DNA of 55,689 nt. Origin: Alphaproteobacteria bacterium. Its GTDB lineage: Bacteria > Pseudomonadota > Alphaproteobacteria > Sphingomonadales > Kordiimonadaceae. Each line of letters opens with the position of its first letter. Position 1 is the first letter of the stretch. The DNA lies in contig SBGU01000050.1 in NCBI GenBank assembly GCA_006226495.1, forward strand, positions 1 through 55,689. Direction: 5' to 3'. Positions 35,363 to 44,662 of this stretch are shown in pieces. The position numbers were made by a program, and so were the translations under genes. The notes beneath the pieces were generated by a model. That model was given only the letters and a program-made list of their open reading frames with translations. It was not told the DNA's origin and ran no database searches.

Positions 35363-36291
35363 GAAAAATTGTCCTTCGACCCGGCTGTAAGATGAATGAA
35401 CACATCCTCGAGCGTCGGTTTGGTCGGGTGCCAGTTCAATTTTCCGGTGCCCCGGAACGGCTGGATCGCGGCCTCAAGCGCCGCTTCATCCGTGCCGCTG
35501 ACATGCAGGTCGGCGCCAAAAGCGACTGCCATTTCAACCCCGTCCTTGCCCCTGAGCTGGCCGGCCAGCCGGTCGGCATCGGGGCCATGGGCGCGCCAGG
35601 TGAACAGTTTGGTCCCGTCGATGATTTCATCCGACGTGCCGGACGCCAGCAGCTTGCCGTATGCGATATAAACGATCTCGTGGCAGCGTTCGGCCTCATC
35701 CATATAGTGGGTGGACACCAGCACCGTGATGCCCCGGCCCGCAAGGGTGTGGATTTCGTCCCAGAAATCGCGCCGGGCCGTCGGGTCCACCCCCGCCGTG
35801 GGTTCATCCAGCAACAAAAGCCTCGGTTCGTGCAGGATGCAGGCGGTCAGGGCCAGCCGCTGTTTCCAGCCGCCCGACAGCGTACCGGTCTGCTGGTCGC
35901 GCCGACTATAGAGGCCCAGGTCGCGGAGCGCGCTGTCGACCCGTTCGCCACGCTTGTCCATTTCATACAGCCGCGCGACAAATTCCAGGTTCTCCCGGAT
36001 CGTCAAGTCTTCATACAGGCTGAATTTCTGCGTCATGTAGCCGGTCTGGCGCTTGATCAGCGGCGCCTGGTTGCGGAGGTCAAGGCCAAGGCAGGTGCCT
36101 TCGCCCGCATCGGGGGTAAGGAGGCCACACAGCATGCGCAATGTCGTGGTCTTGCCGCTGCCGTTTGGCCCCAGAAAGCCGAAGATCTTGCCTTCCGGGA
36201 TACGCATGGAGAAATCGTCCACCACGCGCCGGCCACCGAAACTCTTGACCAGCCCGCGCACATCGATGGCAAGCGGGGTTTCATTGGTCAT
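35359..36291 (-). CDS. ABC transporter ATP-binding protein
   Basis: 310 residues. Walker A GPNGSGKTT is at about 39-47, the Q-loop in YMTQKFSLYEDLTI, the signature in LSGGWKQRLALTACILHEPRLLLLDEP, with Walker B within it, and the H-loop in VSTHYMDEAERC. The signature reads LSGGW where LSGGQ is usual. The C-terminal 80 residues form the extra domain typical of drug or lipid exporters of the YbhF/CcmA type. It overlaps both the HlyD gene and the permease gene by four bases. Confidence 0.93.
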   Translation of the reverse strand: MTNETPLAIDVRGLVKSFGGRRVVDDFSMRIPEGKIFGFLGPNGSGKTTTLRMLCGLLTPDAGEGTCLGLDLRNQAPLIKRQTGYMTQKFSLYEDLTIRENLEFVARLYEMDKRGERVDSALRDLGLYSRRDQQTGTLSGGWKQRLALTACILHEPRLLLLDEPTAGVDPTARRDFWDEIHTLAGRGITVLVSTHYMDEAERCHEIVYIAYGKLLASGTSDEIIDGTKLFTWRAHGPDADRLAGQLRGKDGVEMAVAFGADLHVSGTDEAALEAAIQPFRGTGKLNWHPTKPTLEDVFIHLTAGSKDNFS

Positions 36292-37247
36292 TTCTGCACC
36301 TCGACCGGCAGACCCAGCGGCAACAGCACACCTTCGGGCACGGCTTCAACGAGGAACACCAGCTTCTCGCGGCTTTCGGCGGAATAGATCACCGGCGGGG
36401 TATATTCCGCCTCGGGCGCGATGTAGCTGATTTTGGCGCTCAGCCCTTCCGCACAGCCGTCGCAGGAGAATTTAACCGCCTGCCCCATCTTCAGGGTCGC
36501 GATTTCGGATTGCGGCACATAGAAGCGCAGCTTGCGTTTGTCGTCCGGCAACAGGGATACGATGGCCATGTTGGCCGGCACCCACGCGCCCGGCAGGTAA
36601 TAGGTGTCCTGCACCATGGCCGCGACGGGCGCCAGCGGCTGCAGTTCCGCAAGCTTGCGGTTGGCGGCCTTGACGCCGGCTTCGGCCTCAGTGACCGCGC
36701 GGCGGGCGGCGTCGATGCGGTCGGCCCGCGCCGGCAGGTTCGATACATCAATGCCGGCCTTCAGGGCCTTCACCCGCGCTTTGGCCTGATCGCGGGCCGC
36801 CAGCGCACTGTCATACTTCGCCTGGATATAAGCGGCGGTGCCCTTCAGTTCCTGCTGGCGCACCAGATCAACCTCGGCATTCCTGAGCGTCGCCCTAGCT
36901 TCCGCCAGTTCCGCTTCCTGCACCCTAATTTCTTCGGCGCGCGCACCTTTGCTCAGGTCCTCAAGCTCGGCTTCAGCGCGCTCGACCGCGGCCTGCGCCC
37001 GGGCCTGTTCGGCCTCGGCACTCGTGGTATCCAGCGCAAAAATCGGCTGGCCCGCACCAACCCTGCCGCCGCGCTGCACATCCAGCCGCGCCAAGACGCC
37101 GGACACGGGTGCGGACAGGTGCACATATTCACCTTCCACATAACCGTACCAGGCGCTTTCGTCGGTTTTGAAACGGTTGAGGTACCAGGACCCACCGGCG
37201 GCCAATCCCGCCAGGGCCAGAACGATAAGGATACGCAGGGCTTTCAT
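36288..37247 (-). CDS. HlyD/YbhG-type periplasmic adaptor
   Basis: 319 residues from the ATG behind AGAGAGG. An N-terminal membrane anchor (5-22) leads to a lipoyl/barrel-sandwich half (YVHLSAPVSGVLARLDVQRG), a long alpha-helical hairpin (about 80-190), and the second half with PGAWVPANMAIVSLLPDD and a beta-barrel. It would connect the ABC pump with an outer-membrane channel. It is the first gene of the exporter operon, divergent from the TetR gene. Confidence 0.9.
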   Translation of the reverse strand: MKALRILIVLALAGLAAGGSWYLNRFKTDESAWYGYVEGEYVHLSAPVSGVLARLDVQRGGRVGAGQPIFALDTTSAEAEQARAQAAVERAEAELEDLSKGARAEEIRVQEAELAEARATLRNAEVDLVRQQELKGTAAYIQAKYDSALAARDQAKARVKALKAGIDVSNLPARADRIDAARRAVTEAEAGVKAANRKLAELQPLAPVAAMVQDTYYLPGAWVPANMAIVSLLPDDKRKLRFYVPQSEIATLKMGQAVKFSCDGCAEGLSAKISYIAPEAEYTPPVIYSAESREKLVFLVEAVPEGVLLPLGLPVEVQK

Positions 37248-37401
37248 GCTTGCCTCTCTAAACCGGGCAGAGGGGCCGACCGGGACATGAGGCAAAGGGG
37301 TTGCGGCAATCTGCGCCACACCCGTTTCCCTGAACATTCCGGACCGGCGGTATGCGCCGTGCCCTCACCCGTTTTTTTTGCTGTCGTGACTCGGGTGCTG
37401 C

Positions 37402-37438
37402 ATTATATGCTTGAATTTAATTAATGCGTCAATTAATT
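37402..37438. promoter_or_regulatory. Operator and promoter between exporter operon and TetR gene
   Basis: Inverted repeat AATTAAT (37419-37425) / ATTAATT (37432-37438) with a six-base centre. On the minus strand TTGACG (37427-37432) overlaps it, and TATAAT (37402-37407) follows after a 19-bp spacer. This is a likely binding site for the neighbouring TetR protein, able to control both directions. Confidence 0.6.
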
Positions 37439-37446
37439 TATAAGGC

Positions 37447-38085
37447 ATGACACAGGACACCTCAAAAACCCGCTCGAAACCGCGCCGTGTGGGCCGCCCG
37501 AAGGACGGCGAAGGCGACGACCGCAAGGCCCGCCTGATCGCCGCCGCCGGCCCCGTTTTCTCGCGCCAGGGATTCGCCGCCACCAAGATCAGCGAACTTG
37601 CCGCCGCCGCCGGTGTGACCCCCGCGATGGTGCATTATTATTTCGGCGGCAAGGAAAAGCTGCTGGAAGCCGTGTTCGAACAGGCGTTCGAGCCGGTGAA
37701 GGCGGCGCTTGCAACCACCACGACCCTTGAGGAGTGGGTGACCTTCTTCCATGGCAACATCCTGAAAAAACGCTGGATGCCGCACCTGATGCTTCGGGAA
37801 GTCATCATGGAAGGCGGGCACCTGAACGCATTTTTCCTGCAGAATTACGGCCCCTATTTCGCCCAGAAATGGTTCACCCTGATGGAAGCCGAAAAGGCCG
37901 CCGGCCGCCTGCGCGCCGACGCGCACGAACTCAGGCATATCGTGCTGCTGATCTCGATGATCATCCACCCGTTTGTCGTCGCCCCCATGAGCGGCCCGAT
38001 GATGGGTGAAGTGTTTTCAGATGAAGAAATGATCCGCTTCCGCGACGACGCTCTGCGCCTGTTCCGCAAGGGCGCGATGGGCTGA
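37447..38085 (+). CDS. TetR family transcriptional regulator
   Basis: 212 residues. A basic arm (1-30) is followed by the TetR helix-turn-helix (ISELAAAAGVTPAMVHYYFGGKEKLLEAVF, about 50-80) and a helical ligand domain. Divergent from a HlyD/ABC/permease operon, with the arrangement of E. coli CecR and ybhGFSR, it probably represses that exporter until an amphiphilic drug binds. AAGG lies close to the ATG. Confidence 0.9.
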   Translation: MTQDTSKTRSKPRRVGRPKDGEGDDRKARLIAAAGPVFSRQGFAATKISELAAAAGVTPAMVHYYFGGKEKLLEAVFEQAFEPVKAALATTTTLEEWVTFFHGNILKKRWMPHLMLREVIMEGGHLNAFFLQNYGPYFAQKWFTLMEAEKAAGRLRADAHELRHIVLLISMIIHPFVVAPMSGPMMGEVFSDEEMIRFRDDALRLFRKGAMG

Positions 38086-38102
38086 CAGCCAGCCCTGCCC
38101 GC

Positions 38103-38453
38103 CTAGATATCGGGGCCGGTCAGGAACGGCATGATGTCGACGCTGTAACCCGGGAACACGCCGATATGCGGATGGTCCGCGAACAGCTTCGCGGCATCTT
38201 CCGCCGTTTCGGCCTCGACGATCACATAACCGCAGAAATCATTGGCGCCGGGCGCGATGCCGTCCCGTGTGATGCGTGTGGTCTTGCCGACCATGCCACC
38301 AAGGTTCAACAAGGAAGCGGCGTTCCGCGCCTCCCATGCCTGCCACTGAGGCAAGCCGGCAGCATCAATGGCATCCTGCTCCGCCTTCGACAGACGACGG
38401 AAGGCCGCCAGATCTTCGGGGCGCATAGTATAAACGGCCAGGAATTTGGGCAT
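38103..38453 (-). CDS. YCII-related small protein
   Basis: 116 residues with the ferredoxin-like alpha/beta pattern of YCII/DGPF proteins: MPKFLAVYTMRPEDLAAFRRL at the start, FCGYVIVEAETAEDAAKLFADHPHIGVFPGYSVDIMPF at the end. Function unknown; some relatives bind or break down small aromatics. It ends 18 bp from the TetR stop in convergent orientation and follows the EAL protein gene with a 17-bp gap. Confidence 0.8.
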   Translation of the reverse strand: MPKFLAVYTMRPEDLAAFRRLSKAEQDAIDAAGLPQWQAWEARNAASLLNLGGMVGKTTRITRDGIAPGANDFCGYVIVEAETAEDAAKLFADHPHIGVFPGYSVDIMPFLTGPDI

Positions 38454-38470
38454 GGGTCGCTCCCCGCAGT

Positions 38471-39670
38471 TCAGGCGTTCAGGCCGGGTACTTTGACGAC
38501 ACCGTCCTGCACGTCTTCCATCCAGATCAGGAATTCTTCCGCCGACATGGGTTTGCCGAGGAAATAGCCCTGGGCGATGTCGGCGCCCAGGTCGCGGATG
38601 ATGGCCAGGTGTTCGGCGGTTTCGACACCTTCGCAGGTGCAGGTGAGATCAAGTTTGTGCGACAGGTCAATCGCGGTCTCGAGAATGGTGCGGGCGACCG
38701 GGTTTTCCTGTGCGCGGCTGAGGAACAGGCGGTCGACCACCAGTTCGTCGAACGGGATGACCTGCAGGCGCATGAGCGAGGCAAAACCGGTGCCGAAATC
38801 GTCGAGTGCCAGGCCAAAACCGGCCATATGCAGGCGCGACAGCACTTCAAGCGGCACCCGTTCGTCGACTTCGAAATCGGATTCCGTGACCTCAAGCCGC
38901 ATGGTTTTGGGATCGACCTCGAACTGGCCGGCAAGGCCGGTGACCACATCGGCAAAATCGGGTTTGCGCAGGTTTTCGCTGGAAACGTTCACGGACAGGG
39001 TGACGGTCTGGCCCTGGCGTTTCCATTTGCCCTGCTGTTCCATCGCCAGCTCGAGCATGCGGTAGGTCAGCACATCCATATGGCCCTTTTCGCGTGCTGC
39101 CTTGATCACAGCCCCCGCGCCCAGATAGCCACCGGACGGCGAGCGCCAGCGCGCGAACACCTCGGCGCCGGCGATCTTTTTGGCCTTCAGGTCGATCTTG
39201 GGCTGGAAGGCGGGCGACAGGCCGTCGGTCATCAGGCCGCGCATGAATTCGGCTTCCGACAGCACGGTTTCGGTGCTCTGGCGACCGGCCGGGCGGGTTT
39301 CCGCGACTTCGGTCAGCATGTCCAGAAGCGCCGCCTTGTCGATGGGTTTCGACAAGGTGCCCAGAAGGTTGATACTGTAGGCGAGCGCCAGTTCCTTGGC
39401 GGCGGCCAGCGAACGGCTGTCCTGCTGGGTCATCAACACGATGCCCGGGTCCCAATCGAGGTCGGAAATGGCGCGGATAAGCTGGAAGCCATCCATGTCC
39501 GGCATCATCAGGTCGGTGACGATATAATCATATTGTTCGGTCTTCAGGACCTCAAGCGCCTGCAGGCCGTTTTCGGCACCCGCAACCATATAATCGCCGG
39601 TGCGCAGATACTGCATCAGCAGCTCGCGCATGGTGGCGGAATCGTCAACAACTAGAATACGTTTGCTCAC
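38471..39670 (-). CDS. Response regulator with degenerate EAL domain
   Basis: 399 residues from a GTG preceded by GGAGG. The receiver domain (1-125) has D9-D10, the phospho-acceptor D53 in IVTDLMMPDMDGF and K108. The EAL domain (about 150-395) keeps N228, E263, D290-D291 (DDFGTG), E347 and Q367. However, the signature reads E170-V-F instead of EAL, and the catalytic lysine of the KID motif is replaced by valine (LVVDRLF, residue 311). It is probably a c-di-GMP sensor or weak phosphodiesterase rather than a full enzyme. No kinase gene is adjacent. Confidence 0.88.
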   Translation of the reverse strand: MSKRILVVDDSATMRELLMQYLRTGDYMVAGAENGLQALEVLKTEQYDYIVTDLMMPDMDGFQLIRAISDLDWDPGIVLMTQQDSRSLAAAKELALAYSINLLGTLSKPIDKAALLDMLTEVAETRPAGRQSTETVLSEAEFMRGLMTDGLSPAFQPKIDLKAKKIAGAEVFARWRSPSGGYLGAGAVIKAAREKGHMDVLTYRMLELAMEQQGKWKRQGQTVTLSVNVSSENLRKPDFADVVTGLAGQFEVDPKTMRLEVTESDFEVDERVPLEVLSRLHMAGFGLALDDFGTGFASLMRLQVIPFDELVVDRLFLSRAQENPVARTILETAIDLSHKLDLTCTCEGVETAEHLAIIRDLGADIAQGYFLGKPMSAEEFLIWMEDVQDGVVKVPGLNA

Positions 39671-39772
39671 AGGGCCTCCTCGTCCGGCAACGCACAACCT
39701 AGCACCAAAGCATTAAAGATCAAACATATCTGACACTTGTGCGGCACACGCGCGGGCCATGATGCGGCCAAT

Positions 39773-39794
39773 AAAAAAGGGGCCCGAAGGCCCC
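39773..39794 (-). terminator. Terminator of the gcv operon
   Basis: GGGGCC/GGCCCC stem with a four-base loop (39779-39794) followed on the minus strand by six T residues, 25 bp after the gcvPB stop. Confidence 0.9.
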
Positions 39795-39818
39795 TTCCCC
39801 ACAGGCGGTTGCCTGAGA

Positions 39819-41360
39819 TTATTCTTCAGCCGCGGACCAGCGCAGCACCGGGTTCCGGGCGGCCTGGGTTTCGTCCAGCCGCTTCCAGGGCGCATGGTAG
39901 GGCGCACCCGAAAAACGCTCGACCTGTCCCGCTTTCGCCGCTTCGGCGAGGCCGCGCATGGAGCGGATGAACTGGTCCATGTTGGCCTTGCTTTCGCTTT
40001 CGGTGGGTTCCACCAGCATGGCGCCGTGTACCACCAGCGGGAAATACATGGTCATCGGGTGGTAACCCTCGTCGATCATCGCCTTGGCGAAATCGAGCGT
40101 GGTGACACCCGTGTCCTTCAGGAACCGGTCGTCAAACAGGGCTTCGTGCATGCACGGGCCGTCGTAGGACGGGGTCATGATGTCCTTCAGGGACGCCAGC
40201 ACATAGTTGGCATTGAGGACCGCATCTTCCGACGCCTGCTTCAGGCCGTCGGACCCGTGGCTCAGCATGTAGGAAAGCGCGCGCACATACATGCCCATCT
40301 GGCCATGGAAGGCGACCAGGCGGCCAAACGACTGGCCTTCCTTGTCTTCGACGATGCGGAAGGACTTGCCTTCCTTCACCACATAGGGGACCGGCACGAA
40401 GTTCTTGAGCGCGTCCGAGAACACCACAGGACCCGAACCCGGGCCACCGCCGCCGTGCGGGGTGGAGAAGGTCTTGTGCAGGTTGATATGCATGGCGTCG
40501 ACACCCAGGTCACCCGGGCGTGCCTTGCCGACGATGGCGTTGAAGTTGGCGCCGTCGCAATAGAAGAAGGCACCGGCCTTGTGGATTTCGTCGGCGATTT
40601 CGCGCACTTCGTTTTCAAACAGGCCACAGGTGTTGGGGTTGGTGATCATCACCGCCGCGACGGTGTTATCGAGCGCGGCCTTGAGGGCATCGATATCGAC
40701 ACGGCCGTTTTCCTTGGCCGGGATCGATTTCACCTTGTAGCCGCAGAAAGCTGCGGTTGCCGGGTTGGTGCCGTGTGCCGATTCCGGGCACAGGATGATC
40801 TCGCGCGCGTCACCGCGAGCTTCAAGCGCCGCGCGAATGGCCATCACGCCGCACAGTTCGCCGTGCGCGCCAGCCTTGGGACTGAGCGCGACCGCCGGCA
40901 TGCCGGTGAGGGTCATCAGCCAGTGGCTGAGCTCGTCCATCAGGCCCAAGGCACCCTGGACGGTCGACTGGGGCTGCAGCGGGTGAATATCGCCAAAGCC
41001 CGGCAGCCGGGCCATTTTTTCGTTAAGGCGCGGGTTGTGCTTCATGGTGCAGGACCCGAGCGGGAACACACCCATGTCGATACCGTAGTTGCGACGGCTG
41101 AGGCGGGTATAGTGGCGCACGGTATCGGGTTCCGGCAGGCCGGGGCAGCCGATCTTGCTGGTGCGGCCAAGGCCGCCCAGGCAATCGTCAAAGTCACCCA
41201 CTTCCGGCGCGTCGACACCCGTGGTTTCGGTGGTGCCCAGTTCGAAGATCAAGGGTTCGGCGAGGCGCAGGCCCACGTGGCCCGAGAAGCTTTCGAACTG
41301 GCCTTCAGCCGAAGCGATACCATCAATGCCCGAAGGGCGGCCCTGGTTGTTCATGCTCAT
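39819..41360 (-). CDS. gcvPB: Glycine dehydrogenase (decarboxylating) subunit 2
   Basis: 513 residues. The pyridoxal-phosphate lysine is in NLHKTFSTPHGGGGPGSGPV. Other family stretches are GSCTMKHNPRLNEK, CPESAHGTNPATAAFCG and CDGANFNAIVG. With GcvPA it forms the split P-protein that decarboxylates glycine and loads the aminomethyl group on GcvH. Its ATG overlaps the gcvPA stop by one base (TGATG). It is the last gene of the operon. Confidence 0.96.
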   Translation of the reverse strand: MSMNNQGRPSGIDGIASAEGQFESFSGHVGLRLAEPLIFELGTTETTGVDAPEVGDFDDCLGGLGRTSKIGCPGLPEPDTVRHYTRLSRRNYGIDMGVFPLGSCTMKHNPRLNEKMARLPGFGDIHPLQPQSTVQGALGLMDELSHWLMTLTGMPAVALSPKAGAHGELCGVMAIRAALEARGDAREIILCPESAHGTNPATAAFCGYKVKSIPAKENGRVDIDALKAALDNTVAAVMITNPNTCGLFENEVREIADEIHKAGAFFYCDGANFNAIVGKARPGDLGVDAMHINLHKTFSTPHGGGGPGSGPVVFSDALKNFVPVPYVVKEGKSFRIVEDKEGQSFGRLVAFHGQMGMYVRALSYMLSHGSDGLKQASEDAVLNANYVLASLKDIMTPSYDGPCMHEALFDDRFLKDTGVTTLDFAKAMIDEGYHPMTMYFPLVVHGAMLVEPTESESKANMDQFIRSMRGLAEAAKAGQVERFSGAPYHAPWKRLDETQAARNPVLRWSAAEE

Positions 41361-42709
41361 CAGAGGACCTCCCCCAGTGCGGCGACCAGCGCCTTGATAT
41401 CGTCTTCGGTGACGGTTTCGGTGGCCGCCATGATCAGGATATTGTCGAGACCCGCCCCCGGATAGAGGCGCGAGGCCGGCACACCGGCGAGGATGCCCTC
41501 GTCCGCCAGCTTGTCGACAACTGTTGCAGCCGCAACAGGAAGCTTGACCGAAATCTCGTTGAAGAAGGCCTTGTTCAGCACTTCAACACCCGGCACGGAC
41601 GCCAGCGCATTTTCCAGGTCCACCGCCGCCTTGTGGTTGGCCATAGCCACACCGCGCAGGCCTTTTTCGCCCAGGAGCGTCATGTGAATGGTGAAGGCCA
41701 GCGCACAGAGCCCAGAGTTGGTGCAGATGTTCGATGTCGCTTTTTCGCGGCGGATATGCTGTTCCCGGGTCGACAGGGTCAGCACAAAACCGCGCTTGCC
41801 GTCGGCATCGACCGTCTGGCCGCACAGGCGGCCCGGCATCTGGCGCACCAGCTTGTCGTTGGTCGCGAACAGGCCAAGGTACGGGCCGCCGAAATTGAGG
41901 CCGTTGCCGATGGACTGGCCTTCGCCAACCACGATATCGGCCCCCATTTCACCGGGGCTTTTGACCGCACCCAGCGACATGACCTCGGTGAAAACCACAA
42001 TCAGCAGCGCCTTTTTGGCGTGCGCGGCTTCCGCGAGCGGGGTCAGGTCCATGATATGGCCGAACACACCCGGATTCTGGAACACCACGCAGCTTGTTTC
42101 GTCATCAATGGCGTCGATGGCGGCCTGAAGCTGGGCTTCCGCATCCATCGGGTTGGGCGCCAGCGACACGATCACGTCTTCGGTATATTGGGTCGTGGTT
42201 TCGATCACGGCCTTGTAGTGCGCGTGCAGGCTGCCGGCCAGGATGGCTTTTTTCTTGCGGGTCACGCGGCGTGCCATCAGCACGGCTTCAGCCGCTGCGG
42301 TCGAACCGTCATACATGGAGGCGTTGGCCACATCCATGCCCGTGAGCTGCGCCACCTGGGTCTGGAATTCGAAGATATACTGCAGGGTACCCTGCGCGAT
42401 TTCCGGCTGGTACGGCGTATAGGCGGTCAGGAATTCACCGCGCTGGATCAGGTGATCCACGGTTGCCGGCACATGGTGCTTGTAGGCACCGGCGCCCACG
42501 AAGAAAGGCACGCTGCCGGCATTGGTGTTCTTGCCCGCCAGGCGGCCAAGATACCGTTCGACTTCCATTTCGCTTTTGTGGCGCGGCAGGTCGATTTCGG
42601 GGTTGAGAACGGCCGACGGCACGTCCTTGAACAGATCGTCCACATGACGAACACCGATCTTCGCCAGCATTGCCTGACGGTCGGCGCCTGTGAGCGGCAG
42701 ATAGCGCAT
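41360..42709 (-). CDS. gcvPA: Glycine dehydrogenase (decarboxylating) subunit 1
   Basis: 449 residues from the ATG with AAGGAG upstream; it begins [19 protein letters not shown]. Family segments include [39 protein letters not shown] and [18 protein letters not shown]. This is the non-catalytic half of the split P-protein. A strong hairpin with eight T residues lies just before its ribosome site, so readthrough from gcvH may be partial. Confidence 0.95.
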   Translation of the reverse strand: MRYLPLTGADRQAMLAKIGVRHVDDLFKDVPSAVLNPEIDLPRHKSEMEVERYLGRLAGKNTNAGSVPFFVGAGAYKHHVPATVDHLIQRGEFLTAYTPYQPEIAQGTLQYIFEFQTQVAQLTGMDVANASMYDGSTAAAEAVLMARRVTRKKKAILAGSLHAHYKAVIETTTQYTEDVIVSLAPNPMDAEAQLQAAIDAIDDETSCVVFQNPGVFGHIMDLTPLAEAAHAKKALLIVVFTEVMSLGAVKSPGEMGADIVVGEGQSIGNGLNFGGPYLGLFATNDKLVRQMPGRLCGQTVDADGKRGFVLTLSTREQHIRREKATSNICTNSGLCALAFTIHMTLLGEKGLRGVAMANHKAAVDLENALASVPGVEVLNKAFFNEISVKLPVAAATVVDKLADEGILAGVPASRLYPGAGLDNILIMAATETVTEDDIKALVAALGEVL

Positions 42710-42727
42710 GCCCTGCTCCTTATCGAG

Positions 42728-42761
42728 AAAAAAAACGCCGGCGCCCCTGGGGCGACCGGCG
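42728..42761 (-). terminator. Internal terminator/attenuator between gcvH and gcvPA
   Basis: The minus strand has arms CGCCGG (42756-42761) and CCGGCG (42736-42741) extended inwards by CGCCC/GGGCG after one mismatch, followed by eight T residues (42728-42735). Thermodynamically strong, and placed inside the operon. Confidence 0.75.
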
Positions 42762-42770
42762 ATACAAAAT

Positions 42771-43142
42771 TTATTCGAGGCCTTCGATGAACTCGGCATA
42801 GGCGGTCTCGTCCATCAGGTCGTCAAGCTCGCTTTCGTCGGTGATCTTGATCTTGAAGAACCAGCCACCGTCCATGGCGGCGGTGTTCACCAGACCGGGT
42901 TCACCTTCGAGGGCCGAATTGACCGCGACGATCTCGCACGAAACCGGGGCATAAACCTCGCTGGCGGCTTTCACGGATTCAACCACGGCAACTTCGTCGC
43001 CCTTCGAATAGGTGGCGCCAACCTCGGGCAGTTCCACAAACACAACATCACCCAGGGCATTCTGGGCATAGTCGGTGATGCCAACGGTTGCGGTATTGCC
43101 GTCGATGTCCAGCCACTCATGGTCTTCGGTAAATTTCAGCAT
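42771..43142 (-). CDS. gcvH: Glycine cleavage system H protein
   Basis: 123 residues. The lipoyl-bearing lysine is K58 in [14 protein letters not shown], within a barrel-sandwich domain that begins [14 protein letters not shown]. It shuttles the aminomethyl group between the P, T and L proteins. It lies between gcvT (31 bp upstream) and the internal terminator, which would favour its expression over the P-protein genes. Confidence 0.97.
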   Translation of the reverse strand: MLKFTEDHEWLDIDGNTATVGITDYAQNALGDVVFVELPEVGATYSKGDEVAVVESVKAASEVYAPVSCEIVAVNSALEGEPGLVNTAAMDGGWFFKIKITDESELDDLMDETAYAEFIEGLE

Positions 43143-43173
43143 GGGTCTTTCCTCTTAAAAGCAGGCGATTTTG

Positions 43174-44307
43174 TCAGGATGTCTTGCGCTTGTAGCGCTG
43201 TTCGATAAAGGGCATCTGCGCCACCGTCGCCGGGTGCGCCTTGCCGCGAATGATAAGCTGGATCTGGCTGCCGACGGAAGCAAAAGCCGGCGGCACAAAA
43301 CCCATGGCGACCGGGCCTTCGACCGTGGGGCCAAACCCGCCCGAGGTGATGACACCGATCTCGTTGCCGTCCATGTCGGCGATCGGGGTGCCTTCGCGGG
43401 CCGGGGCACGGCCTTCGGGGCGGATGCCCACGCGCAGCTTGGCGGCACCGTCGGCCAGTTCTTTCAGGATACGGTCGGCGCCCGCAAAATCACCATCTTC
43501 ACGGCGCTTTTTGCCAAGCGCGAAGGTTACATTGGCTTCCACGGGGCTGACGGTCGCGTCAAAATCGTGGCCCGAGAGGCAGAGCCCGCTCTCGAGGCGC
43601 AGGCTGTCGCGCGCACCAAGGCCGATCAGTTCAACATCGTCGTGCCTGAGCAGGCGGCGGCAGAAGCTTTCCACTTCGTCAGCGGGGATCGAGATTTCAT
43701 AGCCGTCCTCGCCGGTGTAACCCGAACGGGACACCCAGCAGACCACGCCTTCAAGGGTGACGGCGGTGGCTTCCATGAAACCGAGCTCGGCCACTTCGGG
43801 CGCCAGTTCGGCCAGCACGGCTTCGGCTTTCGGGCCCTGCAGCGCCACAAGCGCGCGGTCGTCCAAAGGCTCAAGCGTGATCAGGTGACCGAGCTTTTCT
43901 TCGATGATGTCGTAATCCTTGTCCTTGCAGGCGGCGTTGACGACCACATACAGCATGCCATCGGGCTCGTGCGTGCGGGTGACCATCAGGTCATCCTCGA
44001 TACCGCCCTCGTTGTTCAGGAGCAGCGTATAGCGCATCTTGCCGGGTTTCAGGACCTGAAGCGCACCGGGCATCAGCTTTTCAAGCGCTGCCGCGGGGTC
44101 GCCGCCGTCCTTGGCATGGATAAAACACTGGCCCATGTGCGACACGTCGAACAGGCCAGCACCCACGCGCGTGTGTACATGTTCCTTCATGATTCCAAGC
44201 GGATACTGGACCGGCATCAGGTAACCGGCGAACGGCACCATCTTGCCCCCGCATTCAACATGCAGGTCGTAAAGTGGGGTTTTCTTGAGATTTTCTTCCG
44301 TCGACAT
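43174..44307 (-). CDS. gcvT: Glycine cleavage system aminomethyltransferase (T protein)
   Basis: 377 residues from the ATG behind GGAG; it begins MSTEENLKKTPLYDLH. Folate- and substrate-binding segments are LFDVSHMGQCFIHAKDG, SRSGYTGEDGYEISIP and LGARDSLRLESGLCL. It transfers the methylene group to tetrahydrofolate and releases ammonia. It is the first gene of the operon, directly under the glycine riboswitch. Confidence 0.96.
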   Translation of the reverse strand: MSTEENLKKTPLYDLHVECGGKMVPFAGYLMPVQYPLGIMKEHVHTRVGAGLFDVSHMGQCFIHAKDGGDPAAALEKLMPGALQVLKPGKMRYTLLLNNEGGIEDDLMVTRTHEPDGMLYVVVNAACKDKDYDIIEEKLGHLITLEPLDDRALVALQGPKAEAVLAELAPEVAELGFMEATAVTLEGVVCWVSRSGYTGEDGYEISIPADEVESFCRRLLRHDDVELIGLGARDSLRLESGLCLSGHDFDATVSPVEANVTFALGKKRREDGDFAGADRILKELADGAAKLRVGIRPEGRAPAREGTPIADMDGNEIGVITSGGFGPTVEGPVAMGFVPPAFASVGSQIQLIIRGKAHPATVAQMPFIEQRYKRKTS

Positions 44308-44358
44308 TGGGCAAACTCCAGCGCAAGCGTTTCGCCGGCCGGAGCCGGTCATGTTGCG

Positions 44359-44549
44359 CCCCCTCTGTCACGGGACCTGAGAGATTTCGCCGGGAATACA
44401 GCCGGCTTACCCCGTCGGTGAGGATGAACGTTCGTCCAGCCTGCTTTCCAGAGTGTCAAATGGCCCGTGCGGTCCTTTTGCCTGAGAGTTTCCGGGGCGG
44501 TTGCTCCTTCGGCGCCGACCCTGAAAACCTGGGCCGATCTCTCCCGCAC
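44359..44549 (-). ncRNA. Tandem glycine riboswitch
   Basis: Two aptamers are read on the minus strand. The first starts GTGCGGGAGAGAT and closes with CTCTCAGGCAAAAGGACCGC (P1 GTGCGG/CCGCAC). The second runs from CTCTGGAAAGC to AATCTCTCAGGTCCCGTGAC and CAGAGG (P1 CTCTG/CAGAG). They are joined by a short linker and precede gcvT by about 50 bases. Glycine binding normally turns on gcv operons. Confidence 0.93.
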
Positions 44550-44597
44550 AAACCAACAAAAGACCGAAGCCCCTTGCCTGACGTGATGGTGCGCGAT

Positions 44598-44626
44598 GAT
44601 ATGCCGAAAGGCAGGCGGAGAGTCAA
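44598..44626 (-). promoter_or_regulatory. gcv operon promoter
   Basis: TTGACT (44621-44626), a 17-bp spacer and CATATC (44598-44603) on the minus strand, about 50 bp before the riboswitch. A GANTC site (44620-44624) overlaps the -35. Confidence 0.6.
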
Positions 44627-44662
44627 TCGGGAAGGAAGGCGAATTGCCTCCCAAATTCAAAA

